Translations under genes and position numbers: made by a program
Shown: in pieces, positions 1 through 9,459 of the stretch
How the letters are laid out: the number at the start of each line of letters is the position of its first letter
Numbering within the stretch: the first letter of the stretch is position 1
Notes under the pieces: generated by a model
What the model saw: the letters and a program-made list of their open reading frames with translations, nothing else
The model's database searches: none
Told to the model about the DNA's origin: nothing
Assembly: GCF_004136635.1 (NCBI RefSeq)
Contig: NZ_NOIU01000002.1
Location: forward strand, 248,001-312,000
Direction of reading: 5' to 3'
Source: Rothia halotolerans
Lineage (GTDB): Bacteria > Actinomycetota > Actinomycetes > Actinomycetales > Micrococcaceae
Length of the DNA: 64,000 nt

Positions 1-883
1 CGCGCGCAGGACCACGAGCTGGACCTGCACATCGACAACGAGCTGATCCGGCTCTCCGAGGCCGCCCTGACGGAGCGGGTCCCGGTGTCGATCGACCACG
101 CCGTGATCAACACCGACCGCGCGATCGGGACCATGCTGGGCCACCGGGTCACCAAGACCTTCGGCCCGGACTTCCTGGACCACGACACGATCACGGTCAA
201 CCTGCACGGGCAGGCGGGCCAGTCGATGGGTGCGTTCCTCCCGCAGGGCATCACCCTGCGGCTGGTGGGCGAGGCCAACGACTACACGGGCAAGGGCCTG
301 TCCGGCGGCCGGATCGTCGTCCGCCCGGAGGCGGACGCCCTCTTCGAGGCGCAGGACAACGTGATCGCCGGCAACGTGATCGGCTACGGCGCGACCAGCG
401 GCGAGATCTTCCTGCGCGGCCAGGTGGGCGAGCGCTTCATGGTCCGCAACTCCGGCGCCGTCGCGGTGGTCGAGGGCATCGGTGACCACGGCTGCGAGTA
501 CATGACCGGCGGCACCGTCCTGATCATCGGCGGCACGGGCAGGAACTTCGGCGCCGGCATGTCCGGCGGCGTCGCCTACGTGCTGGACCTGGACCCGGCG
601 GACGTCAACAGGCTCGCCCGGGAGTCCGGGGAGCTGACGTTCAGCGGCCTGAGCCCGCAGGACGAGGCCGTGGTCGCCGAGCTGCTGGAGCGGCACTACG
701 CGGAGACCGGCTCCGAGGTGGCCCGCACCATGCTGGCCGACCGGGCCGGCTCCTTCGCCCGACTGACCCGCGTCATGCCGCGCGACTTCGCGGCCGTGAC
801 CGACATCCGCAGCCGCGCGGAGACCCGGGGGCAGAACCCGGACTCCGACGCGGTCTGGCAAGAGATTCTGGAGGTGACCGCGC

Positions 884-891
<8 letters not shown>
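1..891 (+). CDS. gltB: glutamate synthase large subunit, C-terminal part (5' end outside window)
   Basis: The reading frame is open from base 1 and ends in TGA at 889-891, giving the last 296 residues of a protein that is normally about 1500 residues long. The fragment is the GXGXG beta-helix domain of the NADPH-GOGAT alpha subunit: repeated glycine-rich turns such as GQAGQSMGAF, GKGLSGGRIVV and GGTGRNFGAGMSGG. With GltD it makes two glutamates from glutamine and 2-oxoglutarate in the cytoplasm. It overlaps gltD by 8 bp, so the two are translationally coupled. The amidotransferase and FMN/Fe-S synthase domains lie upstream of the window. The GTG at 85 is internal and not a real start. Confidence 0.97.
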
Positions 892-2344
<1,453 letters not shown>

Positions 2345-2379
2345 TCCGGCGGTCCGCTCGCGGACGCAGACGCTCTACG

Positions 2380-2427
2380 ACGACGGCGGGCCGGCACCTC
2401 CTCGAGGAGGCGCCGGCCCGCCGTCGT
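2380..2427. terminator. bidirectional hairpin terminator after gltD
   Basis: The 16-base arms at 2380-2395 and 2412-2427 are perfectly complementary, with a second palindrome (CCTCCTCGAGGAGG) in the loop. There is no long T-tract, as is usual in high-GC actinobacteria. It lies between the convergent gltD and the flavodoxin gene. The remaining bases to 2554 show nothing further. Confidence 0.8.
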
Positions 2428-2554
2428 GGTGCGTGGGCTCGTCGCGGTGTGGTGGGCCGCCGGTGACGGCTGGAGCGCCGGGATGCGTGAGCCCGCCGTC
2501 GGGTCCTGGCCGAGGCGGGGAAGCAGGCAGGCCTCCGCGCGGTGGTCCCGGGGC

Positions 2555-3091
2555 CTAGAGCGCCCGGACGCGCTCGACGAAGGGGGCGATGCTCTCCCGG
2601 TCCGAGTAGTCCGCCTGGCCGCCGTAGCAGTCGAGCATCTGCTGATCGGTCACCGACCTGTTGGACTTGGACTTCAGGAACGCCTTGACGCCCATCATGG
2701 CCGTGCGGTGCTTCCGGGAGAGGGCCGCGTAGTCCATGCCGCCGCGGAAGTGGGCGGTGGGGGCCTCGGCGTCGAAGGCCGGGGCGAAGTTCTTGGCGAG
2801 CACGGCGTCGAGCTTCTCCTTCGGCACGGAGACGTCCCCGCTGAAGGAGACGGTGAAGTAGGCCGTCTTCCTGTCCTTCAGGGCCGGGGCGAGGCGGGAG
2901 ATCTCGCCGGCGCGGGTCAGGCTGCCGGCGTAGTCGCTCGCGCCGATCACCACGGTCTCCGCGTCGGCGAGGTCGGCCTCGGCGGCCTCCTCCAGGGGAA
3001 GCGCCCGGCCGCCGAGGTCTTCGGCGATCCACTGGGCGTAGGTGCGGGCGTGGCCGTAGTGCGACCCGTAGAGCACGAGGGTGGTGGGCAT
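2555..3091 (-). CDS. flavodoxin domain protein, HemG-like
   Basis: A 178-residue flavodoxin-fold protein. The N-terminus has a strand followed by an FMN phosphate-binding loop (LYGSHYGHARTYA, residues 6-18), then a VVIGASDYAG segment where the flavin ring would bind. Length and layout resemble the menaquinone-dependent protoporphyrinogen oxidase (HemG)/flavodoxin_5 family, but no haem genes are nearby, so function is inferred only from fold. The ATG at 3091 is chosen over longer upstream frames because AGGAGG lies four bases before it. It is divergent from pyk. Confidence 0.8.
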   Translation of the reverse strand: MPTTLVLYGSHYGHARTYAQWIAEDLGGRALPLEEAAEADLADAETVVIGASDYAGSLTRAGEISRLAPALKDRKTAYFTVSFSGDVSVPKEKLDAVLAKNFAPAFDAEAPTAHFRGGMDYAALSRKHRTAMMGVKAFLKSKSNRSVTDQQMLDCYGGQADYSDRESIAPFVERVRAL

Positions 3092-3268
3092 GGGGCCTCC
3101 TGTGTGAGGGGTGCTGTTGGCGAGGGTGGTGCTGAAGACCAGGGTAGTCAATCCGCGCCGGCGCGCGGCCGCGGCGGGGTGGTGCGGGAAGGAATGTGGC
3201 GGATGAGACGTGAACGCGCCGATTCCCGACACTCGGACGGGGCGGTGTCCCTGGGGCGGCGATCGCAC

Positions 3269-3274
3269 TAGAGT
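3269..3274 (+). promoter_or_regulatory. -10 element of pyk (near-leaderless)
   Basis: TAGAGT ends seven bases before the pyk ATG, which would place the transcription start at or next to the start codon. The intervening bases include GGAGG, but it lies one base from the ATG and is unlikely to act as a ribosome binding site. No clear -35 box is seen. Confidence 0.5.
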
Positions 3275-3281
3275 TGGAGGC

Positions 3282-4754
3282 ATGAGACGAGCAAAGATCG
3301 TATGTACCCTGGGCCCCGCACTGTCGAGCTATGAAAAGGTTTCGGAGGCCATCTCTGCCGGCCTCAACGTCGCCCGCCTGAACATGAGCCACGGCGACCA
3401 CTCCGTCCACTCGGAGAACTACACCAACGTGCGCCGGGCGGCGGATGAGCTGGGCGCCAACGTCGCCATCCTCGCCGACATCCAGGGCCCCAAGATCCGC
3501 CTGGAGACCTTCGCCGAGGGCAAGGTCGTCCTGAACCCGGGCGACACCTTCAAGATCACCTCCGAGGACGTGGAGGGCACCAAGGAGATCTGCGGGACCA
3601 CCTACAAGGGGCTCCCCGGGGACGTGCGCCCCGGCGACCTGCTGCTGGTGGACGACGGCAAGATCCGCCTCGAGGCCACCGAGGTCACCGAGACCACGGT
3701 GACGACCCGCGTGGTGGTCGGCGGCCCCGTGTCCAACCACAAGGGCATCAACCTGCCCGGCGTGGCGGTCTCCGTGCCGGCCCTGACGCCGAAGGACGAG
3801 AAGGACCTCCGCTGGGCGCTGCAGACCGGCGTCGACATCATCGCGCTCTCCTTCGTCCGCTCGGGCGACGACATCGTCCGCGTGCACGAGATCATGGAGG
3901 AGGAGGGCCTGCACCTGCCGGTGATCGCCAAGATCGAGAAGCCGCAGGCCGTGGAGAACCTCCAGGACATCGTGGACAAGTTCGACGGCATCATGGTCGC
4001 CCGCGGCGACCTCGGCGTCGAGTACCCGCTGGAGGAGGTGCCGCTGGTCCAGAAGAAGGCCGTGACCCTGGCCCGCCGCTGGGCCAAGCCGGTGATCGTC
4101 GCGACCCAGGTGCTGGAGTCGATGATCGAGAACCCGATGCCGACCCGCGCCGAGGCCTCCGACTGCGCCAACGCCATCCTCGACGGCGCCGACGCCGTGA
4201 TGCTCTCGGGCGAGACCTCGGTCGGCAAGTACCCGATCATCACCATCCAGACGATGGCGCGGATCGTGGAGTCCACCGAGCGTCACGGCCTGGACCGCGT
4301 GCCGGCCCTGGGCTCCAGCCCCCGCACCCGTGGCGGCGCGGTGACCCTCGCGGCCGTGGCGATCGCCCAGCAGCTGGACGTGGACTACATCTGCACCTTC
4401 ACCCAGTCCGGCGACTCCGCCCGGCGGCTCTGCCGGCTCCGCCCGCCGCAGCCGGTGCTGGCCTTCACCCCGGATCCCAAGGTCAGGGCCTTCATGGCGC
4501 TGTTCTGGGGCGTCCAGGCGGCGCTGCAGCGCGAGGCCTACGACACGGACGAGATGATCTCGGCCGCGGACAAGTACCTGCTCTCGCACGGCATGGCCAA
4601 GCCGGACGACATGGTGGTCCTGACCGCAGGCTCCCCCATGGGTGTAGCGGGCTCGACCAACATGGTGCGCGCCCATCGCATCGGCGACATGGACGACTCC
4701 GGGGCCCGCATGCCCGAGGCGCGCGAGCACCTCGGGCCGTACGGGGAGGACTGA
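3282..4754 (+). CDS. pyk: pyruvate kinase
   Basis: A 490-residue pyruvate kinase, the last ATP-producing step of glycolysis (phosphoenolpyruvate + ADP to pyruvate + ATP). Visible marks are the N-terminal RRAKIVCTLGP strand, NMSHGDH, the catalytic signature IAKIEKPQAVENL with its lysine near residue 216, the metal/phosphate region MVARGDLGVE, and the C-terminal allosteric domain with TQSGDSARRL. The length is normal. The ATG at 3282 is used because the protein begins at the conserved RRAKIV; a longer frame to 3210 has no homologous sequence. It is followed by a strong terminator. Confidence 0.98.
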   Translation: MRRAKIVCTLGPALSSYEKVSEAISAGLNVARLNMSHGDHSVHSENYTNVRRAADELGANVAILADIQGPKIRLETFAEGKVVLNPGDTFKITSEDVEGTKEICGTTYKGLPGDVRPGDLLLVDDGKIRLEATEVTETTVTTRVVVGGPVSNHKGINLPGVAVSVPALTPKDEKDLRWALQTGVDIIALSFVRSGDDIVRVHEIMEEEGLHLPVIAKIEKPQAVENLQDIVDKFDGIMVARGDLGVEYPLEEVPLVQKKAVTLARRWAKPVIVATQVLESMIENPMPTRAEASDCANAILDGADAVMLSGETSVGKYPIITIQTMARIVESTERHGLDRVPALGSSPRTRGGAVTLAAVAIAQQLDVDYICTFTQSGDSARRLCRLRPPQPVLAFTPDPKVRAFMALFWGVQAALQREAYDTDEMISAADKYLLSHGMAKPDDMVVLTAGSPMGVAGSTNMVRAHRIGDMDDSGARMPEAREHLGPYGED

Positions 4755-4763
4755 CCCTCTCCC

Positions 4764-4800
4764 GACGCCGGGCCCGTCCGTGCGGGGCGGGCCCGGCGTC
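4764..4800 (+). terminator. pyk terminator hairpin
   Basis: Perfect 13-base arms at 4764-4776 and 4788-4800 with an 11-base loop, starting nine bases after the pyk stop codon. There is no T-tract. Confidence 0.8.
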
Positions 4801-4826
4801 CCCTCCGGGGGTGTGCCAGGACGGGA

Positions 4827-4857
4827 TTGCCCGGCGCGCGACGCCATTGTGTACAGT
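4827..4857 (+). promoter_or_regulatory. promoter of tRNA-Leu
   Basis: TTGCCC at 4827-4832 and TACAGT at 4852-4857 are separated by 19 bases, placing a transcription start about 30 bases before the mature tRNA end. The spacing is long, so the -10 is better supported than the -35. Confidence 0.5.
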
Positions 4858-4895
4858 GGAGTCGCTCGGGGGTTCGCACTGAATCCTCGCTCCGC

Positions 4896-4977
4896 GCCCA
4901 AGTGGCGGAATCGGCAGACGCGCCGCACTCAAAATGCGGTATGGAAACATGTGTGGGTTCGAGTCCCACCTTGGGCA
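4896..4977 (+). tRNA. tRNA-Leu (anticodon CAA)
   Basis: An 82-base cloverleaf. The acceptor arms GCCCAAG (4896-4902) and CTTGGGC (4970-4976) pair perfectly, with discriminator A at 4977. The anticodon stem is CCGCA/TGCGG with loop CTCAAAA, giving anticodon CAA at 4930-4932, which reads UUG. The variable arm is long, as in class II leucine tRNAs, and the T arm contains GGTTCGAGTCC. CCA is not encoded. The 3' flank contains an inverted repeat (4999-5007 with 5040-5048) that could be a weak terminator; nothing else is seen before the efflux gene ends at 5142. Confidence 0.97.
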
Positions 4978-5141
4978 CTTATCACTGTTCAACCTGGTCA
5001 GGGCCGGTTTTCTGGGACGCCTCCATGGCGTTCGGGGATCCGGCCCTGTCGTCTTGACGGTCAGGCGGACGGTCACGGGGAACCTACCTCTCTCCGGAGC
5101 TGTGAGGCCCAGGACCGCGCACTTCCTCGCCTGCACATCGA

Positions 5142-6746
5142 TCAATCCGTGCCCTCGGACGTCACCCCGTGCTGGGCGCCCACCGAAGGTGCCCCCTCCG
5201 TCGAGCCCGGTCGCCGGGCGGAGCGCATCCGATGCACCTCGAGCACGACGAGGGCGAGCAGGGCCGCCGTCGCGAGGATGAAGGCGCCCAGGCGGAAGGT
5301 ATCGGTCATGGCGACCGTGAAGAAGTCGTTGACCTTCCGCAGGAACTCCGGGATGAACTCCAGCGGCAGGTGCTCGGCTACGGCGTGGGCTCCCGCGAGG
5401 GTCTCACGCGCAGGCTCGACGATCTCCCGCGGCAGGTGCGGTGCGGCGTCGGTATCGATGCGCGAGCGGTAGACCGAGGTCCCGAAGCTCCCCAGGACCG
5501 CGATGCCCATGGCCCCGCCCAGCTCGTAGGCCGTCTCGCTGATTCCCGCCGCGGAGGCCGCGCGGTCCTTCGGCGCCGCGACGATGATCATGTCGTTGGT
5601 CAGCGTATCCGCTACCCCGACGCCCAGGCCGATGAGGGCTCCGCCGCCGAAAGCCAGGGCCATGTCCTCCGTCAGGCCGAGCTGGGAGAGGACTCCGAAT
5701 CCGCCGGCGGCGACCAGCAGACCACCGCCGATCAGCCATGAGCCGCGTATATGCCGGAAGAGGATTGGGGCCAGCACGGCTCCGACCACGGCTCCGACCG
5801 CGATCGGGATGGCCCACAGCCCCGCTTCCAGCGGGGTCTTGCCGAGGGCCAGCTGAATGTACTGGGGGAAGAAGTAGAGGACGCTCGTCAGCGCGAAGAT
5901 TCCCGCGAGGTTGGCCAGTACCGAGACGGTGAAGGGCGCCGAGCGGAAGAGCCAGACGTCGATCAGCGGATGGGGGAGGCGACGCTGCCGCAGGGTGAAC
6001 CATGCTCCTCCGAGAGCTCCCGCCGCGAGGAGGCCCAGGGCCGCTGGCCCCCAGCCGTGCTCCGAGGCGTGCTTGAGGCCGTAGACGAAGGCGAGGACCG
6101 AGGCGATGAGCACTACGGCCGAGAAGGGGTCGAACCTGCGAGGCCGCGGATCCCGAGATTCGGGGATCAGGAACGGCCCCGCGACCAGCAGGAGGACCAT
6201 GAGGGGGACGTTGATCAGGAAGACCGACCCCCAGGAGAAGCGTTCCAGGAGCGCCCCGCCGACCACCGGCCCCAGCCCCGCACCGCCCGCGAACGCCGCG
6301 GCCCAGACGGAGATGGCCCGGCGTCGTTGTGCGGGGTCCGCGAAGATTGTGCGGATCAGCGAGAGGGTGCTCGGCATCAGGGTCGCGCCGCCGATCCCCA
6401 GCAGGGCACGGGCGAGGATGAGCATCTCGGGGCTGGTGGACATCGCCGCCAGCACCGAGGCCGCCCCGAACAGCACCGAGCCGATGAGCAGCAGCCGACG
6501 CCGCCCGATCCTGTCGCTGAGAGAGCCCATGAGGATCAGCAGTCCCGCCAGGAAGATCCCGTAGACGTCCACGATCCAGAGGAGCTGGCTCGCGCTGGGG
6601 CGGAGATCTTCGCTGAGCTTCGGAACCGCCACGGAGAGTACCGTCAGGTCGATGCTCATCAAGAGGACGGGGGTGGTGAGAAGAGCCAGCGCGCACCATG
6701 ACCGGAAGGTGGCGCGCTGCGGATCTGGGGAACGGTTTGCTGACAT
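5142..6746 (-). CDS. MFS multidrug efflux transporter, QacA/SmvA-like (DHA2, 14 TM)
   Basis: A 534-residue proton-driven drug exporter of the 14-helix DHA2 family in the cytoplasmic membrane. Helix 1 carries a membrane-embedded acidic residue (SIDLTVLSVAVPKL), as in QacA. Motif A appears as SDRIGRRRLLLIG and the antiporter motif C as GPVVGGALLERFSW. The length is typical. The ATG at 6746 has AAGGAGG six bases upstream. It is divergent from a TetR gene, and its promoter spacer contains that regulator's likely operator, so expression is probably induced by a substrate that TetR binds. Quaternary ammonium or dye substrates are the family norm; the actual substrate is unknown. Confidence 0.92.
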   Translation of the reverse strand: MSANRSPDPQRATFRSWCALALLTTPVLLMSIDLTVLSVAVPKLSEDLRPSASQLLWIVDVYGIFLAGLLILMGSLSDRIGRRRLLLIGSVLFGAASVLAAMSTSPEMLILARALLGIGGATLMPSTLSLIRTIFADPAQRRRAISVWAAAFAGGAGLGPVVGGALLERFSWGSVFLINVPLMVLLLVAGPFLIPESRDPRPRRFDPFSAVVLIASVLAFVYGLKHASEHGWGPAALGLLAAGALGGAWFTLRQRRLPHPLIDVWLFRSAPFTVSVLANLAGIFALTSVLYFFPQYIQLALGKTPLEAGLWAIPIAVGAVVGAVLAPILFRHIRGSWLIGGGLLVAAGGFGVLSQLGLTEDMALAFGGGALIGLGVGVADTLTNDMIIVAAPKDRAASAAGISETAYELGGAMGIAVLGSFGTSVYRSRIDTDAAPHLPREIVEPARETLAGAHAVAEHLPLEFIPEFLRKVNDFFTVAMTDTFRLGAFILATAALLALVVLEVHRMRSARRPGSTEGAPSVGAQHGVTSEGTD

Positions 6747-6769
6747 CTGAGCCTCCTTAGGATGAGCTC

Positions 6770-6807
6770 AGTATAAGTTGGCCAACTGGCCAAGGCAATT
6801 GGCCAAC
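6770..6807 (-). promoter_or_regulatory. efflux promoter with paired TetR operator
   Basis: On the minus strand TTGCCT (6793-6798) and TATACT (6770-6775) are separated by exactly 17 bases, a good sigma-A promoter for the efflux gene. Two copies of the perfect palindrome TTGGCCAA (6778-6785 and 6799-6806) are 21 bp apart, two helical turns. A related half-site, CTGGCCAA, lies between them at 6786-6793. One copy sits inside the spacer and the other abuts the -35. This layout would let a TetR dimer pair block both divergent genes. Confidence 0.8.
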
Positions 6808-6816
6808 ATTCCATGG

Positions 6817-6822
6817 TACGTT
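6817..6822 (+). promoter_or_regulatory. -10 element of tetR, leaderless
   Basis: TACGTT ends six bases before the ATG at 6829, so the predicted transcript begins at the A of the start codon. No Shine-Dalgarno sequence precedes this ATG. The distal TTGGCCAA operator lies just upstream, consistent with autoregulation. Confidence 0.6.
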
Positions 6823-6828
6823 TCACCC

Positions 6829-7497
6829 ATGGATGCAAGGGCGGACGGCAAGGGCCAGATGAGTGCCGAGGTGCGGCGGCAGCTGCTGCTGGAAGCGGCG
6901 CTCGAGGTCATGAAGGAGAGAGGCGTCGCGGCGGCGTCCACCCGGGCGATCTGCGAACGCGCTGGGATGCCGCACGGAGCCTTTCACTACTGCTTCGGCT
7001 CCAAGAAGGAGCTGTTCGCCGCACTGCTGGTCCAGAGCGTCGAGGTGCCGCTGGAGAGGGCCTGGGAGCTGCTGACGCCCGAGACCTCCCCGTCTCAGGC
7101 TTTTCGCGTGCTCTTCCGCGCCTACTGGGAGGAGGTCTCCGCAGATCCCAGCCGTGAGCTCGTCCTCTCGGAGCTCACCAATCATGCGCTGCGCGATGAG
7201 GAGCATCGGGGGCTCCCGGCCTGGGAGTCGCAGATGTACCGCGAGCGCATCGCCGAGCATCTCCGGGGCATGGCGCTGCGCACCGGTTCCAGGTACCGGA
7301 TCCCCGAGCTGGAGCTCTCGGACCTGATCCTGACCCTCCTCCTCGGCGCGACGACGAGTTGGCTCGCCCATCGCAGCGACGAGACGGCGTTGCACACCCT
7401 GGAACACGCCGCGGACCTCCTCGCCCAGAACGTGGTGCCGGGCGAGGAGGCGGCGAGGTCCTATGGCCCGGCGGGGGAGGAGGAGTGGGGTTGGTGA
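6829..7497 (+). CDS. TetR/AcrR family transcriptional regulator
   Basis: A 222-residue TetR-type repressor with an N-terminal helix-turn-helix: residues about 17-60 include VMKERGVAAASTRAICERAGMP and the family's HYCFGSKKELFAALL helix. A ligand-binding C-terminal domain follows. It probably represses the divergent efflux pump and itself through the palindromes at 6778-6806. The ATG at 6829 fits a leaderless -10. An upstream TTG at 6778 falls inside the operator and is unlikely; ATG 6862 is the alternative. It is convergent with a small membrane protein whose end lies four bases beyond. Confidence 0.9.
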   Translation: MDARADGKGQMSAEVRRQLLLEAALEVMKERGVAAASTRAICERAGMPHGAFHYCFGSKKELFAALLVQSVEVPLERAWELLTPETSPSQAFRVLFRAYWEEVSADPSRELVLSELTNHALRDEEHRGLPAWESQMYRERIAEHLRGMALRTGSRYRIPELELSDLILTLLLGATTSWLAHRSDETALHTLEHAADLLAQNVVPGEEAARSYGPAGEEEWGW

Positions 7498-7501
7498 ACG
7501 A

Positions 7502-7735
7502 CTACTCTCGTCGATCAGTGCGACCAGTGCCGTGTCCGGGGTCCTTTCGGGGTCGCATCCTCCCGCCAACATAGATGAGGGGGAGGGCGAGGAAGAGGAC
7601 CCAGGAGACATAGCCGAAGTTCGCCCACCCCGGCACCAGCGTGGAGACGGCCGTTGCGAGGACGAAGAGAGCGATCAAACCGCCGACGATGATGAAGGTC
7701 CCGCCGAGCTTGGGGCGTGGTGCGATTCGAGCCAT
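7502..7735 (-). CDS. small membrane protein, two helices, unknown function
   Basis: A 77-residue protein that I do not recognise. After a basic N-terminus (MARIAPRPK) there are two hydrophobic segments, about residues 13-33 (FIIVGGLIALFVLATAV) and 42-57 (WVLFLALPLIYVGG), followed by a strongly basic/polar tail. It is probably an inner membrane protein. The ATG at 7735 is preferred to 7771 because a -10 hexamer ends six bases before it, and the longer form would start inside that promoter. It follows another small membrane protein on the same strand. Confidence 0.6.
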   Translation of the reverse strand: MARIAPRPKLGGTFIIVGGLIALFVLATAVSTLVPGWANFGYVSWVLFLALPLIYVGGRMRPRKDPGHGTGRTDRRE

Positions 7736-7741
7736 CCGGGC

Positions 7742-7747
7742 ACCGTA
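7742..7747 (-). promoter_or_regulatory. -10 element, leaderless
   Basis: TACGGT on the minus strand ends six bases before the ATG at 7735. A TTGGGG box 18 bases further upstream could be the -35. Confidence 0.5.
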
Positions 7748-7775
7748 TCCACGGCGCGACTGCGTCCCCAAACGA

Positions 7776-7976
7776 TTACCGGGTCCGCCTTGGCCGGCGG
7801 AAATATCCGAAGAGCAGGAAGGCTGCCCCCAGCAGCATCAGCCTCAGCGCGGCGTAACCCGGCGTTCCGCCCTGGGCCAGGCTGAGGGTCGCGGCCAGCA
7901 GGCCGAGGAACACCAGGAGCCCGCCGATGGTGATCAGGACCGGTCGGTTCAGGAGGGATGCGGCTCGGCGGGGCAT
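7776..7976 (-). CDS. small membrane protein, two helices, unknown function
   Basis: A 66-residue protein with two hydrophobic stretches (VLITIGGLLVFLGLLAATLS, about 13-32, and ALRLMLLGAAFLLFGYF, about 42-58) and a basic C-terminus (RRPRRTR). This fits a helical hairpin with both ends in the cytoplasm. I cannot assign a function. It is not a clear paralogue of the next gene at 7502-7735, although size and layout are alike. The ATG at 7976 is six bases after a TAGTCT -10 box. Confidence 0.6.
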   Translation of the reverse strand: MPRRAASLLNRPVLITIGGLLVFLGLLAATLSLAQGGTPGYAALRLMLLGAAFLLFGYFRRPRRTR

Positions 7977-7982
7977 GACGCC

Positions 7983-7988
7983 AGACTA
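7983..7988 (-). promoter_or_regulatory. -10 element, leaderless
   Basis: TAGTCT on the minus strand ends six bases before the ATG at 7976. No convincing -35 is seen. Confidence 0.5.
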
Positions 7989-8108
7989 CGTGGGGATCGA
8001 CTGACAGGGGGAGGACGCCGTCCCTCATTGAGGAGGCCCTCCGTCATGGAAAGATTTCGGGGGAGTGAGCCATCGGTTTCGCCCAGAGCCTCTCTCCCCG
8101 CCGTTTCC

Positions 8109-8137
8109 TTGATGGGCCATGCGGGCCTGGATACTGT
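8109..8137 (+). promoter_or_regulatory. promoter of the SRPBCC gene
   Basis: TTGATG (8109-8114) and TACTGT (8132-8137) are separated by 17 bases, giving a leader of about 70 bases with a normal Shine-Dalgarno site. This gene is therefore leadered, unlike its neighbours. Confidence 0.6.
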
Positions 8138-8214
8138 GAACAGCACAGCCCCCGGCACGGCCGCCGCACGGCGTCGGAATGCCGGGGAACCCTAGAGGAG
8201 CAGAGGAGATTCAC

Positions 8215-8679
8215 ATGGCAGAGAACACCTCCATCACCGTCACCCGATCCGTGGACATCCCGGCGAAGGATCTCTTCAACATCCTGAGCAATCCCGAGCG
8301 GCATCCCGAGATCGACGGCTCCGGCTTCGTGGTCTCGGACGACAAGACCGACCGGATCTCCGGCCAGGGCGACGTCTTCCGCATGAACATGCACGGCGAC
8401 CACATGGGCGGGGACTACAAGACCGAGAACCACGTGACCGGCTTCGAGGAGAACAAGTTCATCTCCTGGCAGACTGCTCCCGCTGGCGAGGAGCCCCCCG
8501 GCTGGGAGTGGATCTGGGAGCTCACCTCCACCGGCTCCGACTCCGCGGACATCCGGCTGACCTATGACTGGTCCAAGGTGGATCAGGAGACGGTCAACCA
8601 GATCGGCTTCCCGCTGGTCACCGAGGACCAGCTCGAGGCCTCGCTGGGCCGCCTGGCCGCCGCCGCGACCGGCGTCTAG
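8215..8679 (+). CDS. SRPBCC (START/AHSA1-like) family protein
   Basis: A 154-residue protein of the SRPBCC fold (polyketide cyclase/AHSA1-like), which forms a deep pocket for hydrophobic ligands. It shows the usual opening ITVTRSVDIPAKDLFNILSNPERHPEIDGSG and a late TYDWSKV strand. These proteins are cytoplasmic and their ligands are rarely known; I cannot name one here. The ATG at 8215 is chosen over GTG/ATG codons upstream because AGAGGAG lies eight bases before it. It stands alone between the small membrane proteins and the ANTAR regulator. Confidence 0.85.
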   Translation: MAENTSITVTRSVDIPAKDLFNILSNPERHPEIDGSGFVVSDDKTDRISGQGDVFRMNMHGDHMGGDYKTENHVTGFEENKFISWQTAPAGEEPPGWEWIWELTSTGSDSADIRLTYDWSKVDQETVNQIGFPLVTEDQLEASLGRLAAAATGV

Positions 8680-8745
8680 GGGCGTCCGAGGCCCTCGGGA
8701 GGGACTCGCGGGAGCCCTCGGTCCCCGTCGGTTGCGCAGCCGACG

Positions 8746-8751
8746 TAAAAT
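8746..8751 (+). promoter_or_regulatory. -10 element of the ANTAR regulator
   Basis: TAAAAT at 8746-8751, preceded by GACG, gives a predicted start near 8758 and a leader of about 55 bases. The same GCGTAAAAT-like context is used before aspS. No -35 is evident. Confidence 0.45.
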
Positions 8752-8812
8752 GGTCCGAGTTCCCGCGGGTCCCACCCGACCCCTCGAGATACAGCACTGG
8801 ATGGAGATCACC

Positions 8813-9442
8813 ATGTCCGAGACGACCCCCGAATTTTCAGGCGAGAACGCCGCCCCCCAGCCCGAGGAGGCCCCCCGGCGCCGCGTCGTCGTCGCCGAGG
8901 ACGAGGCCCTGATCCGGCTGGACATCGTCGAGATCCTCAAGGACCGCGGCTTCGAGGTCGTGGCGGAGGCCGCCAACGGCGAGGAGGCGGTCGCGATGGC
9001 CAAGGAGCACGAGCCCGACGTCGTCCTGATGGACGTGAAGATGCCCAAGATGGACGGCATCAGCGCGGCCGAGATCATCGCCAACGAGCGCATCGCCCCG
9101 GTGGTGCTGCTCACGGCCTTCAGCCAGAAGGAGCTCGTGGACCGGGCCACCGAGGCCGGCGCCATGGCCTACGTGGTCAAGCCGTTCACCGAGAACGACC
9201 TCATCCCCTCGATCGAGGTCGCGATGAGCCGCTACGAGCAGATCAAGGCGCTGGAGAGCGAGGTCACCGACCTCAAGGAGCAGTTCGAGACCCGCAAGCT
9301 CGTCGAGCGCGCCAAGTCCCTGCTCATCAGCAAGATGGGGCTCAGCGAGCCGGAGGCCTTCCGCTGGATCCAGAAGACCTCGATGGACCGCAGGCTGTCC
9401 ATGCGGGAGGTCGCGGACACCATCGTCAAGCAGGTCTCCTAG
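8813..9442 (+). CDS. pdtaR: response regulator with ANTAR RNA-binding output domain (PdtaR-like)
   Basis: A 209-residue two-domain regulator. The receiver domain (residues 24-140) has the acidic pair E29/D30, phospho-acceptor D74 in VLMDVKMPKMDG, T101 and K123 in YVVKPF. The C-terminal ANTAR domain (about 150-206) has LVERAKSLLISKMGLSEPEA and the hydrophobic pattern that binds tandem hairpins to prevent transcription termination. Mycobacterial PdtaR, paired with the kinase PdtaS, is the best-known relative; no kinase gene is adjacent. The ATG at 8813 (GGAG six bases upstream) is preferred to the ATG at 8801. A strong terminator follows. Confidence 0.93.
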   Translation: MSETTPEFSGENAAPQPEEAPRRRVVVAEDEALIRLDIVEILKDRGFEVVAEAANGEEAVAMAKEHEPDVVLMDVKMPKMDGISAAEIIANERIAPVVLLTAFSQKELVDRATEAGAMAYVVKPFTENDLIPSIEVAMSRYEQIKALESEVTDLKEQFETRKLVERAKSLLISKMGLSEPEAFRWIQKTSMDRRLSMREVADTIVKQVS

Positions 9443-9459
9443 CCGCCCAGGCGCAAGGG

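Noticed and set aside
4896-8200. tRNA-Leu followed by efflux, tetR and small genes as an integrated island
   Set aside because: I found no repeat of the tRNA 3' end downstream, no integrase and no sharp composition change. Ordinary neighbours fit as well.
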